From: Bin5 sp965204525
Lineage (GTDB): Bacteria; Chloroflexota; Anaerolineae; Caldilineales; Caldilineaceae
Direction: 5' to 3'
DNA length: 64,000 bases
Assembly: GCA_965204525.1 (NCBI GenBank)
Contig: OZ241994.1
Coordinates: 5,580,001-5,644,000, forward strand
Every line of letters begins with the position of its first letter. Position 1 is the first letter of the stretch. Below are positions 34,742 through 43,408 of this stretch, one piece after another. A program made the position numbers and the translations under genes. The notes beneath the pieces are model-generated. The model ran no database searches and was not told the origin of the DNA. It was given only the letters and a program-made list of their open reading frames with translations.

Positions 34742-35758
34742 ATGGAGTACCGAGATTTCGGGCGAACTGGAATGAAGGTCAGCCCCCTCTGCCTGGGCTG
34801 TTGGAACTTCGGCGAGCGAACAACTCCTGAAGACTCCTACGCAATTGTCGACCGGGCACTGGACGTCGGCCTGAATTTCCTCGACACCGCAAACGTCTAC
34901 GGCCGTGGCCGCAGCGAGGAAATAACGGGCGAGGCGTTGAAACGCAACGGCAGCCGCAGCCGCATTGTTTTGGCCACAAAATTCCATGGCAGGATGAATG
35001 CCGACGATCCAAACGCCGCCGGCAGCAGTCGCCGCCACATCATGGAACAGTGTGAGGCCAGCCTCCGACGGCTGCAGACCGATTACATCGACATCTATCA
35101 GATTCACCGGCCCCGCCCGGATACCGCCATTGACGAGACCTTGCGCGCCCTTGATGACTTGGTGCGCGCCGGCAAGGTCCGCTATCTCGGCAGCAGCACT
35201 TTTGCGGCCTGGCAGGTTGTGGAATCACTTTGGGTCGCAAAAGAGTTGGGCCTGAACCGCTTCGTCTCCGAGCAGCCGCCCTATCACATCCTGGACCGCC
35301 GCATCGAACGGGAGTTGGTCCCGATGGCCCGCACCTACGGCATCGGCCTGATCCCCTGGAGCCCGCTGGCCGGCGGCCTCCTGACGGGCAAGTACACGCG
35401 CGGGGGTGTGGCGCCGGAAGGGACGAGATACGCCAAAGCGGAAGATGTGCCTCCCCAATTCCGTCGCCTGAACGAAACTGTCTATGACGTGAATGAAGGC
35501 CTGCTGCCCCTGGCGGCAGCCAAAGGCTGCACGGTCTCTCAACTGGCCCTGGCCTGGTGTATTCATCAGCCGGGAATCACCAGTCCCATTCTTGGCCCCC
35601 GCACGATGGAACATTTGGTGGACAATCTCGGCGCACTCGATGTTACCGTCACCGACGAGGACCGCCAGCGCATCGATGAGCTGGTCCCGCCGGGCCGCAT
35701 GGTCAGTCCGTTCTACGAGGCCGACTTTGGTCCCAGCCTCCATCGTTCCTTAGTCTGA
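34742..35758 (+). CDS. Aldo/keto reductase, tandem copy 2
   Basis: A 338-residue paralog of the preceding gene, of identical length and very similar over nearly its whole sequence. Differences concentrate at residues about 225-255, around KAEDVPPQFRRLNETVYDVN against DVATEVRYARRYTERAFDVT, a loop that may shape the substrate pocket. The catalytic tetrad is kept (FLDTANVYGRG, VLATKFHG, IYQIHRPRP). The start has an AAAAGGA site. Recent duplication with divergence at the substrate loop is the simplest reading. Confidence 0.92.
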   Translation: MEYRDFGRTGMKVSPLCLGCWNFGERTTPEDSYAIVDRALDVGLNFLDTANVYGRGRSEEITGEALKRNGSRSRIVLATKFHGRMNADDPNAAGSSRRHIMEQCEASLRRLQTDYIDIYQIHRPRPDTAIDETLRALDDLVRAGKVRYLGSSTFAAWQVVESLWVAKELGLNRFVSEQPPYHILDRRIERELVPMARTYGIGLIPWSPLAGGLLTGKYTRGGVAPEGTRYAKAEDVPPQFRRLNETVYDVNEGLLPLAAAKGCTVSQLALAWCIHQPGITSPILGPRTMEHLVDNLGALDVTVTDEDRQRIDELVPPGRMVSPFYEADFGPSLHRSLV

Positions 35759-35895
35759 TCCGTTTGGATGGCTTGGCGCCGCACAAAAAAGGCTCGGAGA
35801 GTCTTTAGAGACCGAAATTTACAGGTCTTAAAACGCGACGTACATATCTTTCCGAATGGGCTTGTACTGAAGAACTGTTCTATTGACCGCCTCAG

Positions 35896-36720
35896 ATGAA
35901 CGAAACACTGTTGGCTGCCCTCCTGTCAGATGTAGCTGGCGGTTCGCTTTCCGTAGATGCCGCCCTGACCCGCCTGCGTTCACTGCCCTTCGAGACACTC
36001 GAAGACGTGGCGACGTTGGACCATCACCGCTCCCTGCGGACCGGCTTCCCCGAGGTGATCTACTGCGAGGGCAAGACGGAGGATCAGGTAGCCCTGATCG
36101 CGGAAAGGCTGGCAGCCCGCTCACCTCGCCTACTGGGAACGCGGGCGACGGAGTCACAGTTCGAGGCAGTCTCGCGGCGGGTGTCCGAGCTGGAGTGGAG
36201 TGATCAAGCCCGCTGCATCTGGCTGGATCGTGAGCCGGCAGAAGACCTGAAGCAAGGCGCAGTGGTTGTCTGCGCAGGGACGAGCGATCTGCCGGTGCTG
36301 GAAGAAGCGTCGCTGACATTGCGGCTGATGGGGCACGAACCCCGAAGGATCACCGATGTCGGCGTTGCCGGCCTCCACCGGCTCCTTCCTCACGTCCCTG
36401 TCCTGCAGGAGGCCAACGTGGTCGTCGTCATCGCCGGCATGGAAGGCGCGCTGGCATCGGTTGTGGCAGGTCTGACTCAGGCGCCGGTGATCGCGGTTCC
36501 AACCAGCGTCGGCTACGGCGCCAGCCTTGGCGGCATCGCCGCCCTGCTTGCCATGCTGAACGGTTGCGCTTCGGGAATGGCCGTGGTGAACATCGACAAC
36601 GGCTACGGCGCGGCTCACATGGCGGCGCTGATAAATGAAAAGATCGAAAACAGTACGAACGCGTCGAGGAATGGGTACACGCCATCCAGGTACGAGGCGC
36701 GATCAGTAGCCGGTTCATAA
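35896..36720 (+). CDS. larB: LarB, nickel-pincer cofactor biosynthesis carboxylase/hydrolase
   Basis: A 274-residue protein with a C-terminal AIR-carboxylase-like domain: EVIYCEGKTEDQV, VVVCAGTSDLPVLEEA, DVGVAGLHRLL, VIAGMEGALASVVAGL and AVPTSVGYGASLGG. LarB carboxylates nicotinic acid adenine dinucleotide and hydrolyses it in the first step of nickel-pincer nucleotide synthesis. The next two genes are larE and larC, which confirms the assignment. The last about 20 residues are poorly conserved. Confidence 0.95.
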   Translation: MNETLLAALLSDVAGGSLSVDAALTRLRSLPFETLEDVATLDHHRSLRTGFPEVIYCEGKTEDQVALIAERLAARSPRLLGTRATESQFEAVSRRVSELEWSDQARCIWLDREPAEDLKQGAVVVCAGTSDLPVLEEASLTLRLMGHEPRRITDVGVAGLHRLLPHVPVLQEANVVVVIAGMEGALASVVAGLTQAPVIAVPTSVGYGASLGGIAALLAMLNGCASGMAVVNIDNGYGAAHMAALINEKIENSTNASRNGYTPSRYEARSVAGS

Positions 36721-36740
36721 TCAGAGTTTGAGGTGGGACA

Positions 36741-37664
36741 ATGAACGAATCCGAGAGTCAAGCACTCCCATCCACCCTCACGGCGGAAACAGCCGCCAAA
36801 CTGGAGGCCATGCGCTCATCGCTGCGCTCCTTCGGTTCCGTCATCGTCGCCTATTCCGGCGGTGTCGACAGCGCCGTCGTTATGGCGGTCGCCTACCGGG
36901 AGTTGGGGGGCCGTACCACCACGGCCGCGACGGAGCAGGGCGCACTGGCCTGCATCGGCGTCTCACCGAGCTACCCACAGCGCGAAATGCGGGCCGCGGT
37001 CGCGCTCGCCGACCAGATCGGCGTTCCCTATCGCCTCGTCGAAACTGAAGAATATCTCGACCCGAACTACGCAGCCAATCCCAATAACCGCTGCTACTTC
37101 TGCAAATCCGAACTTCACAACCGGCTCCACGAAATCCTTGAGCAGGAAGATTGGGGCATCGTCTGCGACGGAACAAATGCCAGCGACCTCGGCGATGACC
37201 GCCCCGGCGTTTTGGCAGCACGGGAACGCGGCGTACGCTCACCTTTGCTGGAAGCAGGCATCACCAAGCCTGAAGTACGCGCAATCGCCAGATATCTGGG
37301 GCTTCCCGTCTGGGACAAGCCGGCCATGGCCTGCCTCTCCTCGCGCGTGCCCCACGGTACGCCCATCGACCCGCAGCTCCTGCGTCAGATCGAGGCCGCC
37401 GAAGACATTTTGGTCGCCCTGGGTCTGCGTCAGTTTCGTGTGCGCCATCACGGTGATATCGCCCGCCTCGAACTGCCGCCCGAAGAGTTCCCAACCATCA
37501 TCGCTCACCACGATGAGATCGTCTCCGGCATCAAAGCAGCCGGCTATCGATTCGTCACCCTTGATCTGGCCGGCTTCCGCAGCGGCGGCCTCAATGCTTC
37601 TGCGAACGGCAACGCCGAAATCACCCTCGTCCCCATGGAAGAACTGCTCTCCTTCCCCCGGTAA
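36741..37664 (+). CDS. larE: LarE, ATP-dependent sulfur transferase
   Basis: A 307-residue PP-loop enzyme. The nucleotide-binding motif is AYSGGVDSAVVM; then come PNNRCYFCKSELHNRL, CDGTNASDLGDDRPG and SPLLEAGITKPEVR, all typical of LarE, which adds sulfur to the pyridinium precursor of the nickel-pincer cofactor. It starts 20 bases after larB with a GAGGTGGGA site. Two cysteines in NRCYFC suggest either a sacrificial-cysteine or an iron-sulfur type; I cannot decide which. Confidence 0.95.
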   Translation: MNESESQALPSTLTAETAAKLEAMRSSLRSFGSVIVAYSGGVDSAVVMAVAYRELGGRTTTAATEQGALACIGVSPSYPQREMRAAVALADQIGVPYRLVETEEYLDPNYAANPNNRCYFCKSELHNRLHEILEQEDWGIVCDGTNASDLGDDRPGVLAARERGVRSPLLEAGITKPEVRAIARYLGLPVWDKPAMACLSSRVPHGTPIDPQLLRQIEAAEDILVALGLRQFRVRHHGDIARLELPPEEFPTIIAHHDEIVSGIKAAGYRFVTLDLAGFRSGGLNASANGNAEITLVPMEELLSFPR

Positions 37665-37708
37665 CTGACTCATCCCCCTTGGCCGCAATTGCCACTGACC
37701 ACTCTTCT

Positions 37709-38950
37709 ATGCCCCTCGCCTACCTCGATACCCCGTCCGGAATCTCCGGTGATATCTTTCTCGGCTGCCTCGTGGACGCCGGCTGGCCCCTGGCTTCACT
37801 GCGCGCGATAGTTGAAAGCCTGAACCTGCCGGACGGCAGCTGGCGCATCCACGCGCAACCCGTGTCGCAAGGGAGCATTCGCGCCACGCGCATCCATGTC
37901 GAGGTAGCCGACGAGGCCGCGGAGCGCCGCCTGGCCGAAGTGTCGGAGATCCTCGAGGCCGCCTCCTTACCCGGCCTGGTCACCCGCCGCGCCCGCGCCG
38001 TCTTTGCACGCCTGGCCGCGGCCGAAGCAAAGATTCACGGCACGACACCTGAAGAAGTCCACTTCCACGAGGTCGGCGCACTCGACGCCATCATCGATAT
38101 CGTCGGTGTCTGCGCCGGGCTGCATGACCTTGAGATCGAAACGCTGTACGCATCCGCGTTGCCCCTCGGCCCCGGGTGGGGCAGTTCAATGCACGGCCGC
38201 ATTCCCCTGCCTGCCCCGGCAACGCTCGAACTGCTCGCGGCAGTTGGCGCGCCGACAGCCCCCGCCCCGGGCCCGGGCGAGCTTGTTACGCCAACCGGAG
38301 CCGCGCTGCTGGCCGAGCTGGCACAGTTTCGCCAGCCTGAGCTTCACCTGCGCCGGATCGGTTACGGCGCCGGCCAAAAGGCTTTCGACTGGCCAAATGT
38401 CGCCCGCCTTTGGATCGGAGAGGAGATTGGCGAGGCAGTGGTTCAGACGGCCCGCGAACCCACCGAATCACTGGTCGTAATTGAAACCAATATCGACGAC
38501 ATGAATCCGGAGCTGTTCGAGCCTGTCCAGCATCGCCTTTTCGACGCCGGCGCCCTCGACGTTTGGACAACGGCGATCGGGATGAAGAAGTCCCGTCCCG
38601 GCACGCTGCTCCGCGTTCTCGCCCCTCCTTCCGTCGAATCCACGCTGGCAGCGCTCCTGCTGCGCGAGACAACCACGCTCGGTGTCCGTGTTCATCCGGT
38701 ACGTCGCCATGTTGCCGAGCGCGACGCAACGACGGTTGTGACGCCCTTCGGCCCCGTGCGCGTCAAGGTGAAACGGGTCGAAGGAAAGACTGTCGGCGCC
38801 AAACCGGAGTTCGACGACTGTCAAGCCCTGGCCGCGGCCACCGGGACACCACTGCCGGCCGTTTACGCCGCCGCACTGGCAGCCGCCTCACCCCTCGTCA
38901 ACTCGACCTCCGATCAGCACAGGCCAGAGAAGGGAAGCGAAATTGCCTAG
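37709..38950 (+). CDS. larC: LarC, nickel insertion protein (single uninterrupted frame)
   Basis: A 413-residue LarC, the CTP-dependent nickel insertase. The N-terminal part has DTPSGISGDIFLGCLVDAGW, HFHEVGALDAIIDIVG and GRIPLPAPATLELL; the C-terminal part has VIETNIDDMNPELFEPVQHRL in two pieces and TAIGMKKSRPGTLL. In Lactiplantibacillus plantarum larC needs a programmed frameshift to join its two halves; here the two halves are in one frame. ATG 37709 is chosen over an in-frame TTG at 37679. The Nudix gene start overlaps its end. Confidence 0.94.
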   Translation: MPLAYLDTPSGISGDIFLGCLVDAGWPLASLRAIVESLNLPDGSWRIHAQPVSQGSIRATRIHVEVADEAAERRLAEVSEILEAASLPGLVTRRARAVFARLAAAEAKIHGTTPEEVHFHEVGALDAIIDIVGVCAGLHDLEIETLYASALPLGPGWGSSMHGRIPLPAPATLELLAAVGAPTAPAPGPGELVTPTGAALLAELAQFRQPELHLRRIGYGAGQKAFDWPNVARLWIGEEIGEAVVQTAREPTESLVVIETNIDDMNPELFEPVQHRLFDAGALDVWTTAIGMKKSRPGTLLRVLAPPSVESTLAALLLRETTTLGVRVHPVRRHVAERDATTVVTPFGPVRVKVKRVEGKTVGAKPEFDDCQALAAATGTPLPAVYAAALAAASPLVNSTSDQHRPEKGSEIA

Positions 38951-39383
38951 AATGGAAAAGTTCGTGCATAAGGTCGCTCCCATCGTTCTGCGGCGGAGAA
39001 GGGAAGGGCTGGAAATCCTGGCTTTCCGCCATCCCCGGGCCGGCATCCAGCTGGTCAAGGGGACCTGGGAAGAAGGTGAAAGTGCCGAGAGAGCCTCGCT
39101 GCGCGAACTGGCTGAGGAATCCGGTATCGAGAACGCCTCTGTAGAAAGAGCGCTTGGCCAGCTGCCGTTCCGGCGCATAAGACAACACTGGCACTTCTAT
39201 CTGTGCAAAACACAGGGTCAATTGCCCGATCGCTGGGCCTTCTTTACGCGAGACGGCGACGGGCACCTGTTCGACTTCTTCTGGCACGAACTCAATCAGT
39301 CGCCGGGCTGCGGTTGGCATGCAGATTTTCGACGCGCCCTGACCTTTGTCCGTCGCCGGATGCAAGAAGAAGAACCGCTGTAG
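38943..39383 (+). CDS. Nudix hydrolase
   Basis: A 146-residue Nudix protein. The Nudix box is complete: GTWEEGES, then RASLRELAEESGI (G-x5-E-x7-REL-x-EE-x-G-hydrophobic). It would hydrolyse a nucleoside diphosphate linked to another group. The start is either TTG 38943, well placed behind AAGGGAAG, or ATG 38952; both are at the very end of larC, so translational coupling is likely. Whether it acts on a nucleotide by-product of the larBEC pathway is only a guess from position. Confidence 0.87.
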   Translation: MPRMEKFVHKVAPIVLRRRREGLEILAFRHPRAGIQLVKGTWEEGESAERASLRELAEESGIENASVERALGQLPFRRIRQHWHFYLCKTQGQLPDRWAFFTRDGDGHLFDFFWHELNQSPGCGWHADFRRALTFVRRRMQEEEPL

Positions 39384-39417
39384 AATTCACGTCAAACGTT
39401 GAAAAGGAGACCCCTCC

Positions 39418-40278
39418 ATGATTCCGCAACGAACATTCGGCCGCACAGGGCACAAGAGCACCGTTACCCTCTTCGGTGCAGCCGCGCTGGGCCGCGTCTC
39501 ACAGGCCGATGCTGACCGCACCGTCGAACTACTCCTCGAATACGGCGTCAATCACATCGACACCGCCGCCAGCTACGGTGACGCCGAACTCCTCCTCGGT
39601 CCTTGGCTCGAGAAGCATCGCGACCGCTTCTTCCTCGCGACCAAGACGAACGAACGCGAATATGCGTCCGCCAAGGCCCAAATCCATCGTTCCCTCGAGC
39701 GTATGCGCGTGGAGCAGATCGACCTCATCCAGCTCCACAATCTGGGCCATCCGGACGACTGGGATACGGCCATGGGGGAAAATGGCGCGCTCGAAGCGGC
39801 CAGGGAAGCGCGCGACCAGGGCCTGGTAAACTACATCGGCGTGACCGGCCACGGCCTCAAAATCGCTGCCTTCCACTACCGCAGTCTGAAGGCCTTCGAC
39901 TTCGATTCTATCCTGCTCCCCTGGAACATCCAGATGAAACAGAACGACCAGTACGCCTCCGACTTTGACCGCGCCGTTGGCCTGGCCGGCGAACGCGGCC
40001 TTGCCGTGCAGGTGATAAAGTCGCTTCTGCGCGGCCCTTGGGGGACCACGCCCAAAAACCGCTCCACCTGGTACCAGCCGCTCGAAGAGCAGCCCGACGT
40101 CGACCGCGCCGTCCACTGGATCCTCGCGCAAGGCGACCTCTTCCTGAATACGCCCGGGGATATCGACCTTCTGCCCAAAGTCCTTGATGCCGCCAGCCGC
40201 TTCGACGGCACCGGTCCCAGCGATGAAGAGATGACGGCCATGATGGCAGAACAGACCATGACCCCCCTGTTCGCCTGA
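39418..40278 (+). CDS. Aldo/keto reductase, third and divergent copy
   Basis: A 286-residue aldo/keto reductase, shorter than the two tandem copies and only distantly related to them. The tetrad is seen in HIDTAASYGDAE, FLATKTNERE and IQLHNLGHPDD. No ferredoxin-like extension is present. It starts 34 bases after the Nudix gene with an AAAGGAGA site and probably belongs to the same transcript. The substrate is unknown. Confidence 0.9.
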   Translation: MIPQRTFGRTGHKSTVTLFGAAALGRVSQADADRTVELLLEYGVNHIDTAASYGDAELLLGPWLEKHRDRFFLATKTNEREYASAKAQIHRSLERMRVEQIDLIQLHNLGHPDDWDTAMGENGALEAAREARDQGLVNYIGVTGHGLKIAAFHYRSLKAFDFDSILLPWNIQMKQNDQYASDFDRAVGLAGERGLAVQVIKSLLRGPWGTTPKNRSTWYQPLEEQPDVDRAVHWILAQGDLFLNTPGDIDLLPKVLDAASRFDGTGPSDEEMTAMMAEQTMTPLFA

Positions 40279-40323
40279 CCTTGCAGGTTCCGGCTTGCGC
40301 CCGCTGACGACGTGTGTTGCCTG

Positions 40324-40947
40324 ATGCGCTCAATCTACCCGTTACTCTACCGGCTTCTCTACAACGAGCTGGCTTGGGCCTATGATGCCGTCAGCTGGGC
40401 TGTAAGCCTCGGCCGCTGGGATGACTGGCGCAGGGCCGCCCTGCCATTTGTCCGCGGAAACCGTATCCTGGAAGTCGGTTTCGGTACGGGGGCGCTGCTG
40501 CCTGTACTTCAAAACGAAATGTGTCGTGTGGTCGGGATCGAACCGTCCGCCGCGATGCAGCGATTAACCTCGGCAAGACTCCGGTGGCAGGCGAAGACAG
40601 TCCCCCGCGTTCAAGGGACAGCGCAGCATCTGCCCTTTGCCGACTCTACTTTCGATACCATCGTAAGCGCCTTCCCTGCGCCGTATATCCTCGACCCGTG
40701 TACGCATCAGGAATTCGCTCGCTGTCTGCGTCCCGGAGGACGAGCCGTTATCGTCGAAGTGGTTCTGGCCGAGTCCGGCCTGTTGCTGAAACTGTTGTAC
40801 CACCTTGTATTTCCCTCTGCGCCGGATACCTTTCAAAGGCTCGACAAGGCGGCTCACACTGCTGGCCTGAGCAGAGAGGAGCATGTTATCGGGGACGAGA
40901 GCGTTCGGCCTCTTGTCATTGTCGCTGAAAAAAAGGTCGCGGGATGA
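40324..40947 (+). CDS. Class I SAM-dependent methyltransferase
   Basis: A 207-residue methyltransferase of the UbiE/MenG-like type. Motif I is ILEVGFGTGALLPVL, the adenine region is GIEPSAAMQRL, then GTAQHLPFADSTFDTIVSAF and the post-motif FARCLRPGGRAVIVE. It has an N-terminal hydrophobic helix pair that may associate with membranes. A quinone or lipid substrate is possible, since the window also encodes menaquinone genes, but the distance argues against a firm link. ATG 40324 is preferred to GTG 40312. It overlaps the next gene as ATGA. Confidence 0.85.
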   Translation: MRSIYPLLYRLLYNELAWAYDAVSWAVSLGRWDDWRRAALPFVRGNRILEVGFGTGALLPVLQNEMCRVVGIEPSAAMQRLTSARLRWQAKTVPRVQGTAQHLPFADSTFDTIVSAFPAPYILDPCTHQEFARCLRPGGRAVIVEVVLAESGLLLKLLYHLVFPSAPDTFQRLDKAAHTAGLSREEHVIGDESVRPLVIVAEKKVAG

Positions 40948-41738
40948 CCAGGCTCAATGTCTACGCCCGCTTTGCAAACGGGCTGTCCCCATACTGGCGC
41001 CAGACAACCAGCGGGTTCGCATTTCTGCGAACGGGCGCCTCCTGTCTTCTCTTGGGGAACGAGGGCGCATCGAAACAAGCCTACACAAACGCGCAGATCG
41101 ACGACTACCGCAGTCTCCCCCGCTCGCACTTTCCCTGGCGTCCCCCTCTGCGTCTTTCACTGCGGGCGCGCTTTTCCCACGAGAGCGGACGCCTGAACGG
41201 AACGGCCGGATTCGGTTTCTGGAACGACCCACTGCGCATGACCGGCCTGCGCCGTGTCGCCTTGCCCCAGGCCCTCTGGTTCTTCTATGCCGGCCCCGAT
41301 GCCGCCATGCCGTTGACCATGGATCAACCCGCCTGGGGATGGAATGCATCCGTAATCGACACTCGCACCAACCGCTTCCTGCTGCAAGCGCCCCTGCTCG
41401 CTCTGGCCGCGCCCCTGACGCGCATTCCCCACTTCTATCGCAGCCTGTGGCCCTCTGTGCAGAGGGCAGCCGGGATCGCGGAACGAACTGTCCCCGCGGC
41501 CATGACAGATTGGCACGTCTACACGATCGACTGGCAGCTTGAAAGGGTGCGCTTCCGTCTGGATGGCGCCCTACTATCAGAAGCATCCCATGCGCCGGCC
41601 GGTCCTCTGGGGTTTGTTATCTGGTTGGACAACCAGTTCCTGCAGTTTGCGCCCTGGGGCCGTTTCCGCTGGGGATTGGTGGAGAAGAGGGAAGTCCAAT
41701 GGCTGGAGATCGACTGGCTGGCGGTCGAAACGGCGTAA
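40944..41738 (+). CDS. Hypothetical protein with concanavalin/GH16-like features
   Basis: A 264-residue protein translationally coupled (ATGA overlap) to the methyltransferase gene. It has many aromatic residues and beta-strand patterns. The C-terminal section (DWHVYTIDWQLERVRFRLDG, then GFVIWLDNQF) resembles the jelly-roll sandwich of family-16 glycosidases and related lectin-like domains, but I do not see the catalytic ExDxxE motif. No signal peptide. A carbohydrate- or lipid-binding role is a possibility. Its stop codon directly abuts the left end of the truncated insertion element, so its true end could have been altered. Confidence 0.6.
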   Translation: MTRLNVYARFANGLSPYWRQTTSGFAFLRTGASCLLLGNEGASKQAYTNAQIDDYRSLPRSHFPWRPPLRLSLRARFSHESGRLNGTAGFGFWNDPLRMTGLRRVALPQALWFFYAGPDAAMPLTMDQPAWGWNASVIDTRTNRFLLQAPLLALAAPLTRIPHFYRSLWPSVQRAAGIAERTVPAAMTDWHVYTIDWQLERVRFRLDGALLSEASHAPAGPLGFVIWLDNQFLQFAPWGRFRWGLVEKREVQWLEIDWLAVETA

Positions 41739-42050
41739 GAGGTTGTTTGAAAAGTAAAGGCTGTCGGCCAAATAGTGGTATACGTAGTCTTTGTGAAAAC
41801 AAAACGATACCCAACAGATTTGACTGACAGCCAGTGGTTTATTATCCAGCATCTGATTCCAGCGGCCAAACCGGGCGGACGCCCCCGCAGCCTGGATATG
41901 CGTCTGGCCGTTGATGCCATTCTCTACCTGACTGTGGGTGGTATCCAGTGGCGGATGCTGCCGAGCGACTTTCCGCCGTGGCAGAGCGTCTACACCTACT
42001 TCAGGCAGTGGCGAGACGATGGCACGTGGCGACGGTTGCATGACGGGCTC
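41739..42050 (+). mobile_element. Truncated IS5-type insertion sequence, left end only
   Basis: The left boundary is GAGGTTGTTTGAAAAG at 41739-41754, a typical IS5-type terminal repeat beginning right after the TAA of the preceding gene. The transposase start follows. The matching right repeat was not found in the next several hundred bases, and homology to transposase ends near 42050, where the sequence becomes the antisense of a ribbon-helix-helix gene. The element is therefore a fragment and unlikely to move. Confidence 0.75.
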
Positions 42051-42140
42051 GGAGTGCGGCTTCGTCAACTCCTCGAAGCGTTCCGCTTCGGCCAAGGCAA
42101 GTTCCCGCAAAAATTCGCTGGAACGGCGGCCTCTTGCTAA
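41775..42140 (+). pseudogene. IS5-family transposase N-terminal fragment
   Basis: The frame encodes 121 residues. The first about 90 match the N-terminal DUF4096 domain of IS5-family transposases: YPTDLTDSQWFIIQHLIP, KPGGRPRSLDMR, GGIQWRMLPSDFPPWQSVY and WRDDGTWRRLHDGL. After that the reading frame runs into antisense sequence of the neighbouring gene. The DDE catalytic domain is missing, so the product is not a functional transposase. Confidence 0.8.
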
Positions 42141-42239
42141 CGCCGCATCCTCGATGCGTCGCTTATCTTCCGCTGTAACGTACACCTGAATTGACGAACG
42201 TTTACGCAGCGCGGCTCGCCTTTCGTCTCGACTCGGCAT
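42046..42239 (-). pseudogene. Ribbon-helix-helix/MobC-like protein, 3' end replaced by IS fragment
   Basis: From ATG 42239, behind a good AGAGGGGG site, the minus strand encodes about 64 recognisable residues: MPSRDERRAALRKRSSIQVY, then TAEDKRRIEDAALARG and SSEFLRELALAEAERFEELT. This looks like a small ribbon-helix-helix DNA-binding protein of the antitoxin or mobilisation type. The frame stays open to 41577, but beyond about 42050 it is antisense transposase sequence, so the natural C terminus is lost or fused to nonsense. Confidence 0.55.
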
Positions 42240-42285
42240 ATCGCCCCCTCTTTCTCTGATAGCACAGCCTGCCGTAGCGCACACC

Positions 42286-43164
42286 TTATCCCAGGCTGGG
42301 ATTCGGCCACGGGGCGAGAGATAGCGCTTCGCCGCTCTTCCCCGCCAGCGCCTCGAAAAGAGCGGTCGTGACGCGGTCCTGGGGCACAAAGGTGGAGAGA
42401 TACAGCTCCCCATAGCCGCTGAGGCTGGTGTTGGTAAACACCGTGTAGGCGACCGGCCCGTGCGCTCCGTGTACGTAAGAATAGCTGCGCAGACGGCTGA
42501 AATCGTCGTAGCCGTCCTCATGGCTGTCCGCCCACAGCCTGTAAAAGTCGGGATAGGCGGACAGGGCGCTGAAGAGCTGCCGGAAGCGGGGCGTGTGCCG
42601 GTAACGCAAAGTCATGGCCCGCCATTGCTGCACATTCGCGAGGGCGATCGGCCGCCAGCCGCGCCCCAACATCTGCCGCAAGCGCCCATCGGGAGCCAGG
42701 AGAAAAGCGATGTTGTTTGCGCCGGCGGCAGTTGCCCGGGCAGCTTTGAGTTGGGCCAGGTTCAAGTCGTGAAAAGCGAGCAGAGCGCGGTTGACGCCGA
42801 TGATGTCGGCAAAGGGGTCCATGAGGAAGGCCGGCGCGCACAGCGTGTCCAGCAATGACCAGACCTGCCTGAAAACCTCTTCACTGCCCAGAGCGGCGCG
42901 CACGAGCCCCGCGTCCGTCACCTCACTGGCCATGGCAAAGAACTCCCGGCGTTCAAACGATGTGAGTTGAAAGGCCTGCGCCAACCCTTCCAGGATCTCC
43001 CTGTCCAGCCGCGCCTGCTCGCCCCGTTCGATCTTGCCCACAATCCGCAACGTCAACCCTGTCTCGTCGGCCAGTCGATGCTGGCTCCAACTGTGCCCGC
43101 TGGCAAAGTCGATCTGCTCCTTGCGCAACGCGGTCACGATCTGGCCGAAAGCCTTGTGCTCCAC
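42286..43164 (-). CDS. XRE-type regulator with MmyB-like ligand domain
   Basis: A 292-residue regulator. The N-terminal helix-turn-helix is SQHRLADETGLTLRIVGKIE with GEQARLDREIL. The rest is an MmyB-like PAS-related domain that in the family binds a fatty acid: PAFLMDPFADIIGVNRALLAF, then WRAMTLRYRHTPRF and GYGELYLSTFVPQD. GTG 43164 has a strong AGGAGG site six bases upstream, so I prefer it to the GTG at 43215. Two 14-bp operator-like palindromes lie about 100 bases upstream, between it and the divergent SIMPL gene. Confidence 0.85.
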   Translation of the reverse strand: MEHKAFGQIVTALRKEQIDFASGHSWSQHRLADETGLTLRIVGKIERGEQARLDREILEGLAQAFQLTSFERREFFAMASEVTDAGLVRAALGSEEVFRQVWSLLDTLCAPAFLMDPFADIIGVNRALLAFHDLNLAQLKAARATAAGANNIAFLLAPDGRLRQMLGRGWRPIALANVQQWRAMTLRYRHTPRFRQLFSALSAYPDFYRLWADSHEDGYDDFSRLRSYSYVHGAHGPVAYTVFTNTSLSGYGELYLSTFVPQDRVTTALFEALAGKSGEALSLAPWPNPSLG

Positions 43165-43258
43165 ACGCCCCCTCCTCGCTGCCAGCGCTCTCGAATCAGA
43201 TACAATATCGCGCACAAGCCGCTGATGCCCCCACCAAATGCGAATTCGTCAAGCGATA

Positions 43259-43295
43259 TACCGATTTTGGTACATTCGCTCTACCGAAATCGGTA
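43259..43295. promoter_or_regulatory. Tandem operator for the XRE/MmyB regulator
   Basis: Two palindromic half-site pairs 23 bases apart: TACCGATTTTGGTA (43259-43272, one mismatch) and TACCGAAATCGGTA (43282-43295, perfect arms TACCGA/TCGGTA). Each is followed by CATT and a similar spacer. They lie in the 244-base gap between divergent genes, so they probably serve the regulator itself and the SIMPL-domain gene. Confidence 0.6.
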
Positions 43296-43408
43296 CATTT
43301 GAGCGAGCCAAATCCCGTTGAAGGCGCGTATACTGTTCCCCACAAGTGTATAGTGCCTTTCACGCTGGCACAATCTGGCCAATAGCGGCCAAGACAAGGA
43401 GGCATGCA

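Noticed and set aside
41577..42521. 314-residue minus-strand frame across the insertion fragment
   Set aside because: Only residues from 42239 to about 42050 look like a protein; the rest is antisense transposase or unconserved leader.
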